This document shows positions 25,632-34,835 of a stretch of DNA of 64,000 nucleotides, one piece after another. The notes under the pieces are model-generated. The model did not search any database and had not been told where the DNA came from. It saw only the letters and a program-made list of their open reading frames with translations. Location of the stretch: assembly GCA_963779765.1 (NCBI GenBank), contig CAVZZP010000004.1:693045-757044 (forward strand), written 5' to 3'. This DNA comes from Silicimonas sp963779765. GTDB taxonomy: Bacteria > Pseudomonadota > Alphaproteobacteria > Rhodobacterales > Rhodobacteraceae. A program made the position numbers and the translations under genes. Within the stretch, counting starts at the first letter, position 1; each line of letters opens with the position of its first letter.

Positions 25632-26945
25632 CTAACGCGGAATGTGAAGTTCCGCACGCAGGCCGCCCAAGTCGGCACTCTCTTCCAGGACTAGTCGCCC
25701 GCCGTGCTGACGCGCGATGTCCGAGGCGATGGCCAGCCCCAGCCCCACACCCGATCCGCGGTTCTGGTTCCGCGCCGCGTCCATGCGCGTGAAGGCCTTG
25801 CGGACATAATCCCGTTGCTCGACGGGTATGCCCGGACCGCTGTCCTCCACGATAAAGCGGATGTCGCGGTCGGAAATCTCGATGCCGACCCTTGCCTCGT
25901 GGCCGTATCGAACCGCGTTGCCGATCAGGTTGCCGATGGCGCGGCGCAGCGCGTCGGGGCGAAGCATGGCGGTCCCCTCGCCGATCATCGGCCCAAGGTG
26001 AACCGGATCGGCGCGAGCGGCCCGCGCCACCAGATCGCGCACCATCTCGCGCGGGTCGGTGCGCACCGGGTCCTCCAGCGCGTCTCCGCGCGCGAAGGAC
26101 AGGAAGGCCTCGAGCATCCGCTCCATGTCCTCGACGTCGCGGCTCATGGCGCGGGCTTCCTCGTCGTCCTCGATCAGCGACAGGCCCAGCTTCATCCGCG
26201 TCAGCGGCGTCCTCAGGTCGTGGCTCACGCCCGACAGCATCATGGTCCGCTGTTCGATCTGCCTTTCGATCCGGTCGCGCATGTCGAGAAAGGCCGCGCC
26301 CGCCGAGCGCACCTCGGTGGCACCCGCGGGCCGATAGGGGACGGACCGTCCTTTCCCGAACGCCTCGGCCGCCCAGGCCAATCGGCGGATCGGGCGCATC
26401 TGGTTCCGGAGGTAGATCAGCGCGATGACCGACATCAGGATAGCCGTCACCCCGATCAGGACCGGAAACTGGTGCGGATTGCGGATGGTCAGCCGACGCC
26501 TCGGCACGTCAAGCGCCACGGGACCGAAGCGCGTGTCGACAGCAAGCCGCGCAAAGGCGTCGCGCGTCAGGAGGTCCACCGCCGACACACCTGGCACCTC
26601 GCCCGTCAGCGTTTCGATCACGGTACGTCCCGAGAGGTCGATCCATTCGTGCTGCGTGGCGACCGGTTCGTCGACCGTGTTGATCTCGATGCCAAGCGGC
26701 GTCGCGACCTCGAGCGCCGCCTCCATCGCGCGGCCTGCGTCCGGGGCGGCCTCGATCTGGCCGAGGATCAGCCGAACCTCGTTCGCCACCGCCTCCGACA
26801 TCTGCCGTGAGACACCGTCGTAGATGCGCTGGATCGAGGCGATCGTGACGACAAGAAGGATGGCTGTCACGGGCACCAGGAGGATCAGCGTCGCGCGCCC
26901 GTAGAGCGACCTTGGCATCCAGCCTTTGAGAACCCGCCCGATCAT
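25632..26945 (-). CDS. EnvZ-like sensor histidine kinase
   Basis: A 437-residue membrane kinase. Two membrane helices (about residues 19-36 and 161-179) bracket a periplasmic sensor of about 125 residues; a HAMP domain follows (about 180-232). The phosphorylated His is H242 in GVSHDLRTPLTRM; the ATPase part has N box NLIGNAVRYGH, G1 VEDSGPGIP and G2 GSGVGLGLAI. The layout is that of EnvZ-type kinases. No response regulator is adjacent, so the partner lies elsewhere. The promoter region is the 42-nt gap shared with the divergent hydrolase gene. Signal sensed is unknown. Confidence 0.93.
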   Translation of the reverse strand: MIGRVLKGWMPRSLYGRATLILLVPVTAILLVVTIASIQRIYDGVSRQMSEAVANEVRLILGQIEAAPDAGRAMEAALEVATPLGIEINTVDEPVATQHEWIDLSGRTVIETLTGEVPGVSAVDLLTRDAFARLAVDTRFGPVALDVPRRRLTIRNPHQFPVLIGVTAILMSVIALIYLRNQMRPIRRLAWAAEAFGKGRSVPYRPAGATEVRSAGAAFLDMRDRIERQIEQRTMMLSGVSHDLRTPLTRMKLGLSLIEDDEEARAMSRDVEDMERMLEAFLSFARGDALEDPVRTDPREMVRDLVARAARADPVHLGPMIGEGTAMLRPDALRRAIGNLIGNAVRYGHEARVGIEISDRDIRFIVEDSGPGIPVEQRDYVRKAFTRMDAARNQNRGSGVGLGLAIASDIARQHGGRLVLEESADLGGLRAELHIPR

Positions 26946-26987
26946 GCGATGAGCCTAGAAGCGGCGACCGGCAAGAGGAAGGCCCCA

Positions 26988-27882
26988 ATGACAAGACCCG
27001 AGCCGGGCGCATCCGTGACCCTCGACGACGGCCTCAGGCGGGTCTTGGCGCCCAATCCCTCACCGATGACGCACTGGGGCACCAACAGCTTTATTCTCGG
27101 TGAAGGCCGCGTCGCCGTGATCGATCCCGGCCCCGAGGACGACGCTCACCTCGCGGCCCTTCTGGACGCGACGGCGGGCGAAACGGTGACGCACATCCTC
27201 GTCACCCACGCGCATCGCGATCACAGCCCCCTGTCCCGCCGTCTGGCGGAACTGACCGGCGCCCCTGTCCTGGCCTTCGGGCCGCCGGATGCGGGACGAA
27301 GCCCGCTGATGACCCGCCTCGTTGCCGAAGGAATGACCGGCGGCGGCGAAGGCACCGATCACGCCTTTCGTCCCGACGAGACCCTGGCCGAGGGCGACAG
27401 GATCGAGGGCGAGGGTTGGGCGCTCGACGTCCTTCATACCCCCGGCCACTTCGCGGGTCATCTGGCCTTCGCCTGGGGCGACCGCGTGATCTCCGGCGAT
27501 CACGTCATGGACTGGTCGTCGTCTCTGGTCTCGCCCCCGGACGGAGACATCGCCGACTTCATGGCGACCTCCGCCCGCCTGCGCGACCTCGGGGCGACGG
27601 AACTTCTGCCTGCCCACGGCGACGTCATCCGAGATCCCGCCGACCGCCTCGACTGGCTCATCTCTCACCGCCGCGCGCGCGAAGCCCAGAATCCTCGCCG
27701 CGCTCGGCCCGGCTCCCAAGTCGCTGGAGGAGCTGACGACGTCGATCTACACCCACATCCCGCCCGCGATGCTGCCGGCCGCCGCTCGCAACGTCTTTGC
27801 CCACCTCGTTGATCTGGTTAAGAGAAATCTGGCGACAGCCGAACCCGACATCTCGCCCCTGGCCCGCTTTCTACGACGCTGA
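26988..27882 (+). CDS. Metallo-beta-lactamase-fold hydrolase (LACTB2-like), frameshifted
   Basis: Predicted metal-dependent hydrolase. The HxHxDH motif is THAHRDHS (H74, H76, D78, H79), with later ligands in HTPGHFAGH and SGDHVM. The C-terminal part should be a winged-helix tail as in LACTB2-like proteins, but an extra A at 27690-27691 shifts the frame; removing it gives ILAALGPAPKSLEELTTSIY and ends FLRR at TGA 27880-27882, about 297 residues. ATG 26988 has GAGGAAGG just upstream; a start at 26949 is less likely. Substrate unknown; relatives act on RNA or small thioesters. Confidence 0.85.
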
Positions 27883-27953
27883 CGCACAGGCCACATTTCT
27901 GACCGAAGCCTCTGGACGCTTCCCCGGACCGTTGCTATATCCCCGCCCTGTGT

Positions 27954-28028
27954 TCCGGCGTAGCTCAGCGGTAGAGCAGTTGACTGTTAATCAATTGGTC
28001 GTAGGTTCGATCCCTACCGCCGGAGCCA
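27954..28028 (+). tRNA. tRNA-Asn (GTT)
   Basis: A 75-nt cloverleaf: acceptor TCCGGCG (27954-27960) with CGCCGGA (28018-28024), D arm GCTC/GAGC, anticodon arm with loop CTGTTAA giving anticodon GTT, T loop TTCGATC, discriminator G and encoded CCA. All stems pair well. Confidence 0.95.
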
Positions 28029-28118
28029 ATTATCCCCTATCTGCCTGCCCCTTCGGGGGATGACCTTCATCCGGAATTCTGATCTCATCCGGTCCGACAC
28101 GTGCAGCGGATAGACCGG

Positions 28119-28856
28119 ATGACATCCTCGCCTCCTTCCTCGGACATCCTCACCGAATATGCGCCCGAGGGTGTCTTGCGGGTCGCATTGAACCACGGGA
28201 ACCGGATCCTTGTGGGGCGGGATGCGTCCGGCGCGCCCATGGGCATTTCCGTCGATCTTGCGACACTCGTGGCCGAGAGGCTCGGATTGCCGTTGCGCTT
28301 CGTCGAATATGAGCGCGCGGCCGACGTCTCGGGCTCGGCAACGGGCGGAGCATGGGACCTCTGCTTCCTCGCGGTCGATCCGAAACGGGCCGAGACGCTG
28401 GACTTCACCCACCCCTATGTCGCCATCGAGGGCCGCTACCTGGCCGGTCCCTCGTGCGACGCGGCGGACGCGGACGCGCTTGTCGCGTCGGGCGTGCCCG
28501 TCGGCACGGTGGAGGGATCAGCCTATACGCTGACGCTGGAACGCCAGGCGGGCGCCGAGCAACTCGTGCGCTTCCCCGACATCCACGCCATGCTCGCAGC
28601 GCTTGACGGCGGCGCTATTCCGGCCGCAGCGGGCATCGGCGACGTGATGGCCGCAGAGGCCGCGCTTCGTCCGGGCGCTCGTGTCCTGTCGCCTCCCTTC
28701 ATGGAAATCCGACAGGCCATGGCCATCGTCAAGGGCCGCCCGAAGGCAGCCCTGGATCTGACGGACATGCTGTCCGCCCTCGCGCGAAGCGGTGCCATCG
28801 CCGACATCCTCGAGCGCCACGGCGTCGCGAGGCGCTGCGCGGTCGTTCCCGCCTAG
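28119..28856 (+). CDS. Transporter-type solute-binding-domain protein lacking a signal peptide
   Basis: A 245-residue protein with the amino-acid-binding (SBP_bac_3) fold: GVLRVALNHGN at the start, GISVDLATLVAERLGLPLRFV, a typical DFTHPYV segment, VPVGTVEGSAYT, and a second-lobe ending. Unlike transport-binding proteins it has no signal peptide, so it appears cytosolic; the role may be sensing or an altered enzyme. ATG 28119 is chosen over a GTG at 28101. It follows the tRNA-Asn and converges on a LuxR gene with a 4-nt stop overlap. No ABC permease genes are adjacent. Confidence 0.7.
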   Translation: MTSSPPSSDILTEYAPEGVLRVALNHGNRILVGRDASGAPMGISVDLATLVAERLGLPLRFVEYERAADVSGSATGGAWDLCFLAVDPKRAETLDFTHPYVAIEGRYLAGPSCDAADADALVASGVPVGTVEGSAYTLTLERQAGAEQLVRFPDIHAMLAALDGGAIPAAAGIGDVMAAEAALRPGARVLSPPFMEIRQAMAIVKGRPKAALDLTDMLSALARSGAIADILERHGVARRCAVVPA

Positions 28857-29680
28857 GTCGGCGTCGGTGTCGCCGCCGGCTTGGCGGTACGAGCGGCGTC
28901 CGCGGCTCGCGCGCTGCGCATGGACCTGAGCCTCGTGTCGAGGTTCGGATCGTTGGCCATGAGCGCGACCTGGGTGCGGTTCTCGACCCCGAACTTCTGG
29001 ATCAGGGTACGCATGTGAATCTTCACGGTCGCTTCCGAGAGATTCAACTCACGCGCGATCAGCTTGTTCGAATAGCCGCGCTTGAGGGCGCCCAGAACCT
29101 CGACCTGGCGATCGGACAGCGCCGGAAAAGGCGGTCTCGGTTCGCCCGTCTCTCTCGCCTGCGCATCCGCCTCGACCGGACGGTCGGCGCGGTTGGCGGG
29201 CACGGCACGCGTCTCCTTCGCTGCGACGGCGGGACGCTGGCGCTCGACGTGACCCGGAATGCCGGTCGGAAAATACACCCCGCCCGCGAAGACGTAGCGG
29301 ATGGCGCGGATCGCGATCTCTCCGTCCAGGTAGGTCGAGACCAGACCCTGGAGACCGAGGCGGATCGCGCACTTCACCTCGTCGCCGTCGATGTTGTCGA
29401 GGATGACGAGCAGGGGACGACCGTCGAGGATGCTCAAGAGCGTCCGGACCTTGTCCTGAATGTCGTCTTCCTCGAGAGACCGCCCGCCTATGCCCATCAG
29501 GCAAAGCTGTTGCATGTCCGGGTCCCCGACGAGAAGTTCCGATGGATATATGTGTTCAGGCCGCTCGACCTGCTTCAATTCTACGGAACACGTCGCTGCC
29601 CAAGGCGACAGAACACCTACGGTACCCTCGCGACGCAGTTTATGATCGTCCAGCACCCATATGATTTTATCGGAGTCCAT
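28853..29680 (-). CDS. LuxR-family regulator with atypical receiver domain, next to the Pel-like locus
   Basis: A 275-residue protein. The N-terminal part (VLDDHKLRREG, then LLVILDNIDGDEV and RAIRYVFAGGVYFPTGI) has the outline of a response-regulator receiver, but the phospho-acceptor Asp and the conserved Lys are not evident, so phosphorylation is doubtful. A charged linker leads to a LuxR/FixJ helix-turn-helix (LSDRQVEVLGALKRGYSNKLIA, shown in two parts, and ATVKIHMRTLIQKF). It resembles CsgD/VpsT-type biofilm regulators in build, though I see no W-[FLM]-[TS]-R c-di-GMP motif. ATG 29680 is chosen. It lies downstream of pelG on the same strand and shares a 12-bp promoter motif with the pel operon. 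Confidence 0.8.
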   Translation of the reverse strand: MDSDKIIWVLDDHKLRREGTVGVLSPWAATCSVELKQVERPEHIYPSELLVGDPDMQQLCLMGIGGRSLEEDDIQDKVRTLLSILDGRPLLVILDNIDGDEVKCAIRLGLQGLVSTYLDGEIAIRAIRYVFAGGVYFPTGIPGHVERQRPAVAAKETRAVPANRADRPVEADAQARETGEPRPPFPALSDRQVEVLGALKRGYSNKLIARELNLSEATVKIHMRTLIQKFGVENRTQVALMANDPNLDTRLRSMRSARAADAARTAKPAATPTPT

Positions 29681-30016
29681 TTTTCCCAGCGGGCGATCCG
29701 AACGCACGCTGCACAAGGCACGCCTGACCCATGATCACCCTCCCCACCCAGTTAAAAACACCAGACCCGCACGCCCAACCGAGCATGCAGACCGCACTAA
29801 GAGATTCCCATGGAACCAGCCCCCTCGGCTACTTCCGATAGTATAGGTTTCGTAGGGTCACGTCCACATGGGCGAACCGCAATTCGAGTGCTGCCACTGT
29901 CGCAGGGGTCGAACGCGTTCAAGTTTAGTATGATTTTTCGAACACCGGCCCGAAGATCGGGGATCGACGCGACCGGTATCGGGCTCCGGAGGCCCCAGGA
30001 TTGTCGCTGAGTCGGG
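29681..30016. other. 336-bp intergenic region between pelG and the LuxR gene
   Basis: Distinctly lower GC than its flanks. It holds the presumed LuxR promoter. At 29836-29847 is the 12-mer CGATAGTATAGG; read on the minus strand it gives a TATACT -10-like hexamer, and the same 12-mer recurs upstream of the exporter gene. No clear pelG terminator and no gene were seen. Confidence 0.5.
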
Positions 30017-31438
30017 TCAGGTCTCGCCGAAGAGCGAGGCATTCTCACCAACGAGCACGAGATAGTCGTAGGTCTGCAGAGCTCTGTACGCGAACACGAA
30101 ACAAACTGTTGCCGCGATCAGCGAAGCCGTGAAAATTCCGAAGGCTGACGGACCTATCGCGGCCAAAAAACCAAGACTGAACAGGGCGTTGGCGACGAAA
30201 AACAGAAGTTGGACCAGGAAGAACAGACGGCTGCGTCCGCACAGCACGAGGATCGCGCTGGAGACGTAGAACATCGAGTGCAGGAACACTGACACCAAGC
30301 CTACGCGCAGCATGAGGAACTGTTCGAAGTCGAAGTGCATCCGCTGGCTGACGATCGGGGCGATCAGCACGAGCGTCGCGGTGATCGTGGCCTGGACGAA
30401 AAAAATGACGAAGATGCCGTTCCAGACCCGCGTCCCCAGCATCTCGACCGAGGCTCTCACAGTCGGCAGGCTGGCCCGGCGGTTCAGTGTCCGCCGCATC
30501 TGGCGCGTGGCCGAGGTCATGGTCCCGTCGTGGAGGATCTGCATGGCCGCGAAGGTCGGAATGATCGACAGGTGCGCAAGGAACATGACGCTGTCATAGG
30601 TGCCGAAGTGGAAGAAGCCCGAGAGCGAGCGCTCGCTGTCGGCCCCGGCCCACAGCACCCACTTGTCGACCCAGACCCCGCACATCGCAAGAACGGTGCC
30701 GAGCGCCAGGTACTTCTGCCGCCGCATCTCGTTCAGAAGCGCACGCAGACCATCGAGCGAAGCGCCGGGTGCGCGCGGCAGGCCTTCGACAAGCCGTGCA
30801 AGAACAAGCGCCACGCAAAAGGCGAGGCCGGCGGTGAAGGACCAGATCAGTCGCGGCACCTCGAGCGTCGTGCTGCCGGTCACGAAGGCGCAGAACAGCC
30901 CGAAGGCCAGTCCGGCGGCGAACGCGCCCGTCAGGAACACGAAGGCTCGCAAAGCCGACAGAACCGCGAGGCAGACCCACAGAAGCGCCGTCACCACCGA
31001 AAGGAAGATGAAGGCGAAGGCCATCTCGCTGCTTGGGATGCCGAGAACGCCGCAGAGCAGCAGCGCCATCACGAAGGCGGCGGCCCCGGCGAGGCAGAGG
31101 GAGGACAGCACGACCTCGGGGACCAACTCGGGTTCTTCGCGGTCGATCACCGCGCGGATCAGCCGCGCCGCCACCGTTCCGATCGGCCCGGCCGCGATCG
31201 GCGCGATGCAGAGCGAATAAATGATGGTCAGGCGCAGGTCTTCTGTCGCGGCACGGCCCATCACCGGCTCGAGGCTGGCGCTGATGATGGCGAGCGCAAT
31301 GACCGACAGGATCCAGGGACCGGCCACGATGAAGACGCTGGTGACAAAAGTGCGCACCGGCTCGATCAGCGCGCCGCCGAAAAGCCACTCAGGCAACCTT
31401 CGCCGGAACCTCCGGACCTGTGATGGGGTCCAGTTCAT
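30017..31438 (-). CDS. pelG: Pel polysaccharide membrane transporter PelG
   Basis: A 473-residue polytopic protein with about 12 membrane helices, matching the PelG family of MOP-superfamily-like transporters (FGGALIEPVRTFVTSVFIVAGP, shown as the N-terminal helices; the WVDKWVLW and FFHFGTYDSVMFLAHLSIIP segments are PelG-typical). It is thought to move the growing polymer across the inner membrane with PelD, PelE and PelF. Its ATG overlaps the pelF stop (31435-31438), so translation is coupled. It is the last gene of the exporter-pelD-pelE-pelF-pelG operon. Confidence 0.92.
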   Translation of the reverse strand: MNWTPSQVRRFRRRLPEWLFGGALIEPVRTFVTSVFIVAGPWILSVIALAIISASLEPVMGRAATEDLRLTIIYSLCIAPIAAGPIGTVAARLIRAVIDREEPELVPEVVLSSLCLAGAAAFVMALLLCGVLGIPSSEMAFAFIFLSVVTALLWVCLAVLSALRAFVFLTGAFAAGLAFGLFCAFVTGSTTLEVPRLIWSFTAGLAFCVALVLARLVEGLPRAPGASLDGLRALLNEMRRQKYLALGTVLAMCGVWVDKWVLWAGADSERSLSGFFHFGTYDSVMFLAHLSIIPTFAAMQILHDGTMTSATRQMRRTLNRRASLPTVRASVEMLGTRVWNGIFVIFFVQATITATLVLIAPIVSQRMHFDFEQFLMLRVGLVSVFLHSMFYVSSAILVLCGRSRLFFLVQLLFFVANALFSLGFLAAIGPSAFGIFTASLIAATVCFVFAYRALQTYDYLVLVGENASLFGET

Positions 31439-32947
31439 GCCGCAAGCACCCCGTCGTAAAGGTCAGCATAGCGCTGCGATGACACCTCCGAGGTGAAGTA
31501 CGTCTCGACCCGGCGCCGCAGCGCTTCTCCGCACCGCTTGCGCTCGTCCTCGTCGCGCAGCAATTCGTGGATCGCTTCGGCCACCGCGTCGGGCGCCATC
31601 GGCGGAACCACCCGACCGCCTCGACCAAGGTTCGGGGCCTCGTCGGGCGCGCCTTCGATGATCTCGCGGCACGATCCGACATCGGTCGCGACGCAGGGAA
31701 TGCCCGCCGCCCCCGCTTCCAGGATGACGAGCGGCTGCGCCTCGCTGATGCTGGTCAGCGCCATGACGTCGATCTTGTCGAAGTACTCGACGATGTTCAC
31801 CTTGCCGGTGAAGCGGATCGTGTTGCGCAGCCCCAGGTCGTCGACCTTCTGCTTGCAAGCCTCGAAATAGGCGGCGTCCTCGCTTGTCGGGCCCATGATC
31901 AGGACCTCGACATCGGGATGCTTGCGCCGGACCCGCGCGGTGGCGAGGATGAAGGCCTCGATGTCCTTGATCGGCACGACCCGCCCGATCAGCGCCACGC
32001 AGGGCCTGCGGCGCGAGGTGTCGGGAAGGATGCCGGAGAACCGCTTGAGGTCGATCCCGTTCGGAATCACCGCAAGTTTGTCGTCCACCGCGCCCAGTTC
32101 CTTCTGGAAAAGCTGGTTCTCGCCGTAAAGCGTCGTGATCTTCGTCGCCGCGTCGTAGGACACGCGGGCATAGGCGCAGAAGGTCTCGACCCAGAAGTCG
32201 CGGACGTCGAGCCGGGTGTCGGGCAGGCCGAGGCCTTTCTCGATGACGTCCGGGATCCAGTCCGCCATGATGAGGTCGATGCGCCGCTCGTTTGTGTAAA
32301 TCCCGTGTTCGGTGATCAGGAAGGGACGACCCGTCCGGCGCGCCGCGACCGCACCGAACAGCCCGGCATACCCGGTCGAGATGGCGTGATAGCTTCGCGC
32401 CTCGGGGATGGGCGCGGTCAGAACCGAAGCGAAACCGCCGAGAAGCGTGCGCCACGCCCAGAAGAAATCGACGAAAGAGGCTTCCGGCGTGAACGCCCGG
32501 TAGCATTCGGTCATGACGTCCCACCCCGAGATCGAATTCGAGGATGTCCGCGCGCGTCGGTCGAGAGGCCTGGCGGCGAAAAGGCCCGAAGCGGCGAGTC
32601 ACCGGCGTCTCGGCCATGTCCACGAGACGCTCGAAGGCTTGACGGTCGCCCGACCCCAGAAGCGCCTTCAGGTCCTGCGCCATGGCGCGCGCGTCCATAC
32701 GGGGCTGCCAGAGCGACGGCGTGCTTCCCGAGACCGAAAGCGGCAGGGTCTGGAGAAATTTCACGTTCGGCGGCATGTCGAACTTCGATTCGCGCGGCTT
32801 GTCGTCGGCGGTGATGGCCACCACCCCGAAGGTCAGCTCGGGCTGCGACCGGATAAGCCAGTCGAGCCACGACGAAACACCCCCCGCAACGAAGGGATAG
32901 CATCCTTCAACGACGATACAGACGTCGACCGGCCGCGGGGCGTCCAT
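31435..32947 (-). CDS. pelF: Pel glycosyltransferase PelF, frameshifted
   Basis: GT4-family glycosyltransferase that polymerises the Pel chain from UDP-sugar in the cytoplasm. The N-terminal half begins VDVCIVVEGCYPFVAGGVSSW, split as VDVCIVVEGCYP and FVAGGVSSW, the PelF hallmark; the C-terminal half has TEHGIYTNERRID, VIPNGIDLKRF, GRVVPIKDI and the nucleotide-binding EAQPLVILEAGAAGIP. One extra base at about 32522-32530 breaks the frame (FDSGWDVMTECYRA is expected across the joint). Corrected length is about 504 residues, the standard PelF size. ATG 32947 shares a base with the pelE TGA. Only the second half is visible to a simple gene caller. Confidence 0.9.
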
Positions 32948-33825
32948 CAACCCAGGCCTCCGCAGGAATACCGCCGAATCGTCGTCTCTACAGGCACGGT
33001 CGCATCGGACGAGGCGTCCGGCCTTACAGGCCGCTCGACGGGCGCATGCGCGGGTCGGGCAGAACGGCTTTCCAGAACACTCGCGGCGGTCAGGAGGTGA
33101 CGGCTCACGTCCTCCTCCACGAAGCCGGACACCGCCACGTCCCGCGCTTCGCGGGCGAGGTCGGCCATGTTCGCGCTTCGCGGATTGTCCTGAAGCGCAA
33201 GCATGACCTCTGTCCCGCGCTCGGCATATGTCGTGCGGAGTTTCGCAAAGACCGCCGCCGCCTGGACCCTGAGTGCCGCGTCCGGCGACTTCAGCGCCTG
33301 GTCGAGCGCAGGGCGCATCCGGGGAGAATAGCTGCGAGCGATGGCAGCGATGGTGCGGTATTGCGCGGCCTTGTCCGTCCCCGCGAAAGCCGTTGCGAAC
33401 CGACCGGGGCGCCCCGGTGCAAGGGCGTGCCGGCGTCCCTGAACGATCTGCTCGTGCAGCGCCAGCGCCTCGGATGCGTCGTCGGGATCTGCAGGCTCCA
33501 CCTCGGGCTCGAGGACGAGACCGCCCAGAGAGCCGGTCATCACCCGCGCCAGAAGCAGCGTCGGCCCGCCGAGAGGTCCGAGCAGCAGAAGCAGGGCGCC
33601 AACGCCCAGGAAGCGGCCGCGATCGGCCTTGCCACCGAGCCAAAGCGCCAGACCGCACCCGACGACGGCGAGGCTGTGGATGCCGACGGCCTCGACCACC
33701 CGCATCGAGGACGAGAACCAGACCGACACCAGTGCCGCATCGACAAGAATGATCATCCCGAGAGCGAAGCCCTCGTCATAGCTCGGCCTGGCCGGCTGGT
33801 CGTCCAGATCCGACGCCACCGTCAT
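32947..33825 (-). CDS. pelE: PelE-like inner-membrane protein
   Basis: A 292-residue protein with two to three N-terminal membrane helices (MIILVDAALVSVWFS, SLAVVGCGLALWLGG, VGALLLLLGPLGGPTLLLAR) and a soluble helical C-terminal part with repeat-like helices (AALRVQAAAVFAKLRT). This matches PelE, which has membrane helices followed by TPR-like helices and pairs with PelD. Sequence is more divergent than PelF/PelG, so the call leans on position between pelD and pelF. It overlaps pelD by 4 nt and touches pelF. The tail past residue 240 is low-complexity Pro/Ala/Arg. Confidence 0.75.
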   Translation of the reverse strand: MTVASDLDDQPARPSYDEGFALGMIILVDAALVSVWFSSSMRVVEAVGIHSLAVVGCGLALWLGGKADRGRFLGVGALLLLLGPLGGPTLLLARVMTGSLGGLVLEPEVEPADPDDASEALALHEQIVQGRRHALAPGRPGRFATAFAGTDKAAQYRTIAAIARSYSPRMRPALDQALKSPDAALRVQAAAVFAKLRTTYAERGTEVMLALQDNPRSANMADLAREARDVAVSGFVEEDVSRHLLTAASVLESRSARPAHAPVERPVRPDASSDATVPVETTIRRYSCGGLG

Positions 33826-34835
33826 GCCGGTCCGGCCGAGAACAGCCTGACCTTGTCGTCGGAAACGAAGCCCGGTCCCGGCAACGCCGAGTGCAGCGCG
33901 ACGCTTGTTGCGATGGCCAGCATCTCGGCCACGTCGCCAGCCGCTTGCGCGTCTTCTTCGGTGTCGGCGACGATGAACACGGCGCCGCCCTTCTGCGAAG
34001 CCTCGGGCGCGTGGATACCCGCGACGGCAAGATAGCCGCGGTCGCCAAGGCCGACTTCGGATCGCCGTAGCACGAGCGAGCGTGGTGCTTCCACCGCGCG
34101 GCGCAAAAGGCTTTCGTTCGAGGCGAACGCCTTGGACAGGTCGGTTATTCCCTGCCCGCCCGTCAGTTCGATGATCCTGCCCGACCGATCCGGCAGAAGC
34201 AGCCCAGCCGGAAGCGGCGTGGCCGACGCCGAGGCCGAGGCAAAGGCCGCGCCAAGATCCTCGGCCGACGCCGAAGAGTGGAGAAGGCCCAGAAGCGAGC
34301 CGAAGACCGGCGTTCGTTCCACGACCTCGTCCCGCTCGGTAACAAAGGCGAGTTCGGCTTGCGCCAGCGCGGCATCGACCCGGTGAACCTCGGCCGCAAG
34401 GGACTCGTTCACCTTCAGCACGGACGCCAGCCGCGTCTTTACGCGCCGCATCTCGTGGATCTGAAGCGACCTATAGCTTCCGACGCAAAGCGCCACGATC
34501 AGCCAGCTCAGCGGCTGCATGGCCGTCTCGGTGTAGTGTTCCGCGATGTCGACCCCAAGGGGGCGCGGCGGCCACTCCATCAGGAGACTGGCGAGGCCCG
34601 CGGCGGCGACGCCGCCGAAAAGGCCATAGTGCATAGCCGCCAGCAGGATCACGATCCAGTAGGGATGAAAATCCATTTGGGCGTACGAGCCGGCCCCGAA
34701 CAGGACCGGCTCGACGAACTTGAGAACGAGAAGAAGAAGGCCGCTCTCGAATGTGGCTCGCAACAGTGACTCGGCGTCCGAACCTTCGGACAAACTCGTC
34801 CCCGGCAACACGCCGCGTACCGCACCATCACTCAT
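33822..34835 (-). CDS. pelD: PelD-like inner-membrane protein lacking the GGDEF domain
   Basis: A 337-residue protein: four membrane helices (about residues 30-125, with LLLLVLKFVEPVLFGAG and HPYWIVILLAAMHYGLFGG), a short coiled coil (about 128-170) and one GAF domain (about 170-318), after which the protein ends at residue 337. PelD of Pseudomonas aeruginosa (about 455 residues) has in addition a C-terminal degenerate GGDEF domain whose RxxD site binds c-di-GMP. That domain is absent and no frame continues it before the pelE start. ATG 34835 overlaps the end of the exporter gene by 8 nt. Regulation by c-di-GMP through this protein is therefore unlikely; see findings. Confidence 0.8.
   Translation of the reverse strand: MSDGAVRGVLPGTSLSEGSDAESLLRATFESGLLLLVLKFVEPVLFGAGSYAQMDFHPYWIVILLAAMHYGLFGGVAAAGLASLLMEWPPRPLGVDIAEHYTETAMQPLSWLIVALCVGSYRSLQIHEMRRVKTRLASVLKVNESLAAEVHRVDAALAQAELAFVTERDEVVERTPVFGSLLGLLHSSASAEDLGAAFASASASATPLPAGLLLPDRSGRIIELTGGQGITDLSKAFASNESLLRRAVEAPRSLVLRRSEVGLGDRGYLAVAGIHAPEASQKGGAVFIVADTEEDAQAAGDVAEMLAIATSVALHSALPGPGFVSDDKVRLFSAGPA

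Noticed and set aside
30017..31438. Calling PelG a generic Wzx/MurJ flippase
   Set aside because: The segment set and the coupled pelD-pelE-pelF context fit PelG better.
31463..33658. Single minus-strand frame of over 700 codons spanning pelE and pelF
   Set aside because: Only its middle part (32947 to about 32530) is the true N-terminus of PelF; the ends are shadow sequence of pelE and of the second half of pelF.
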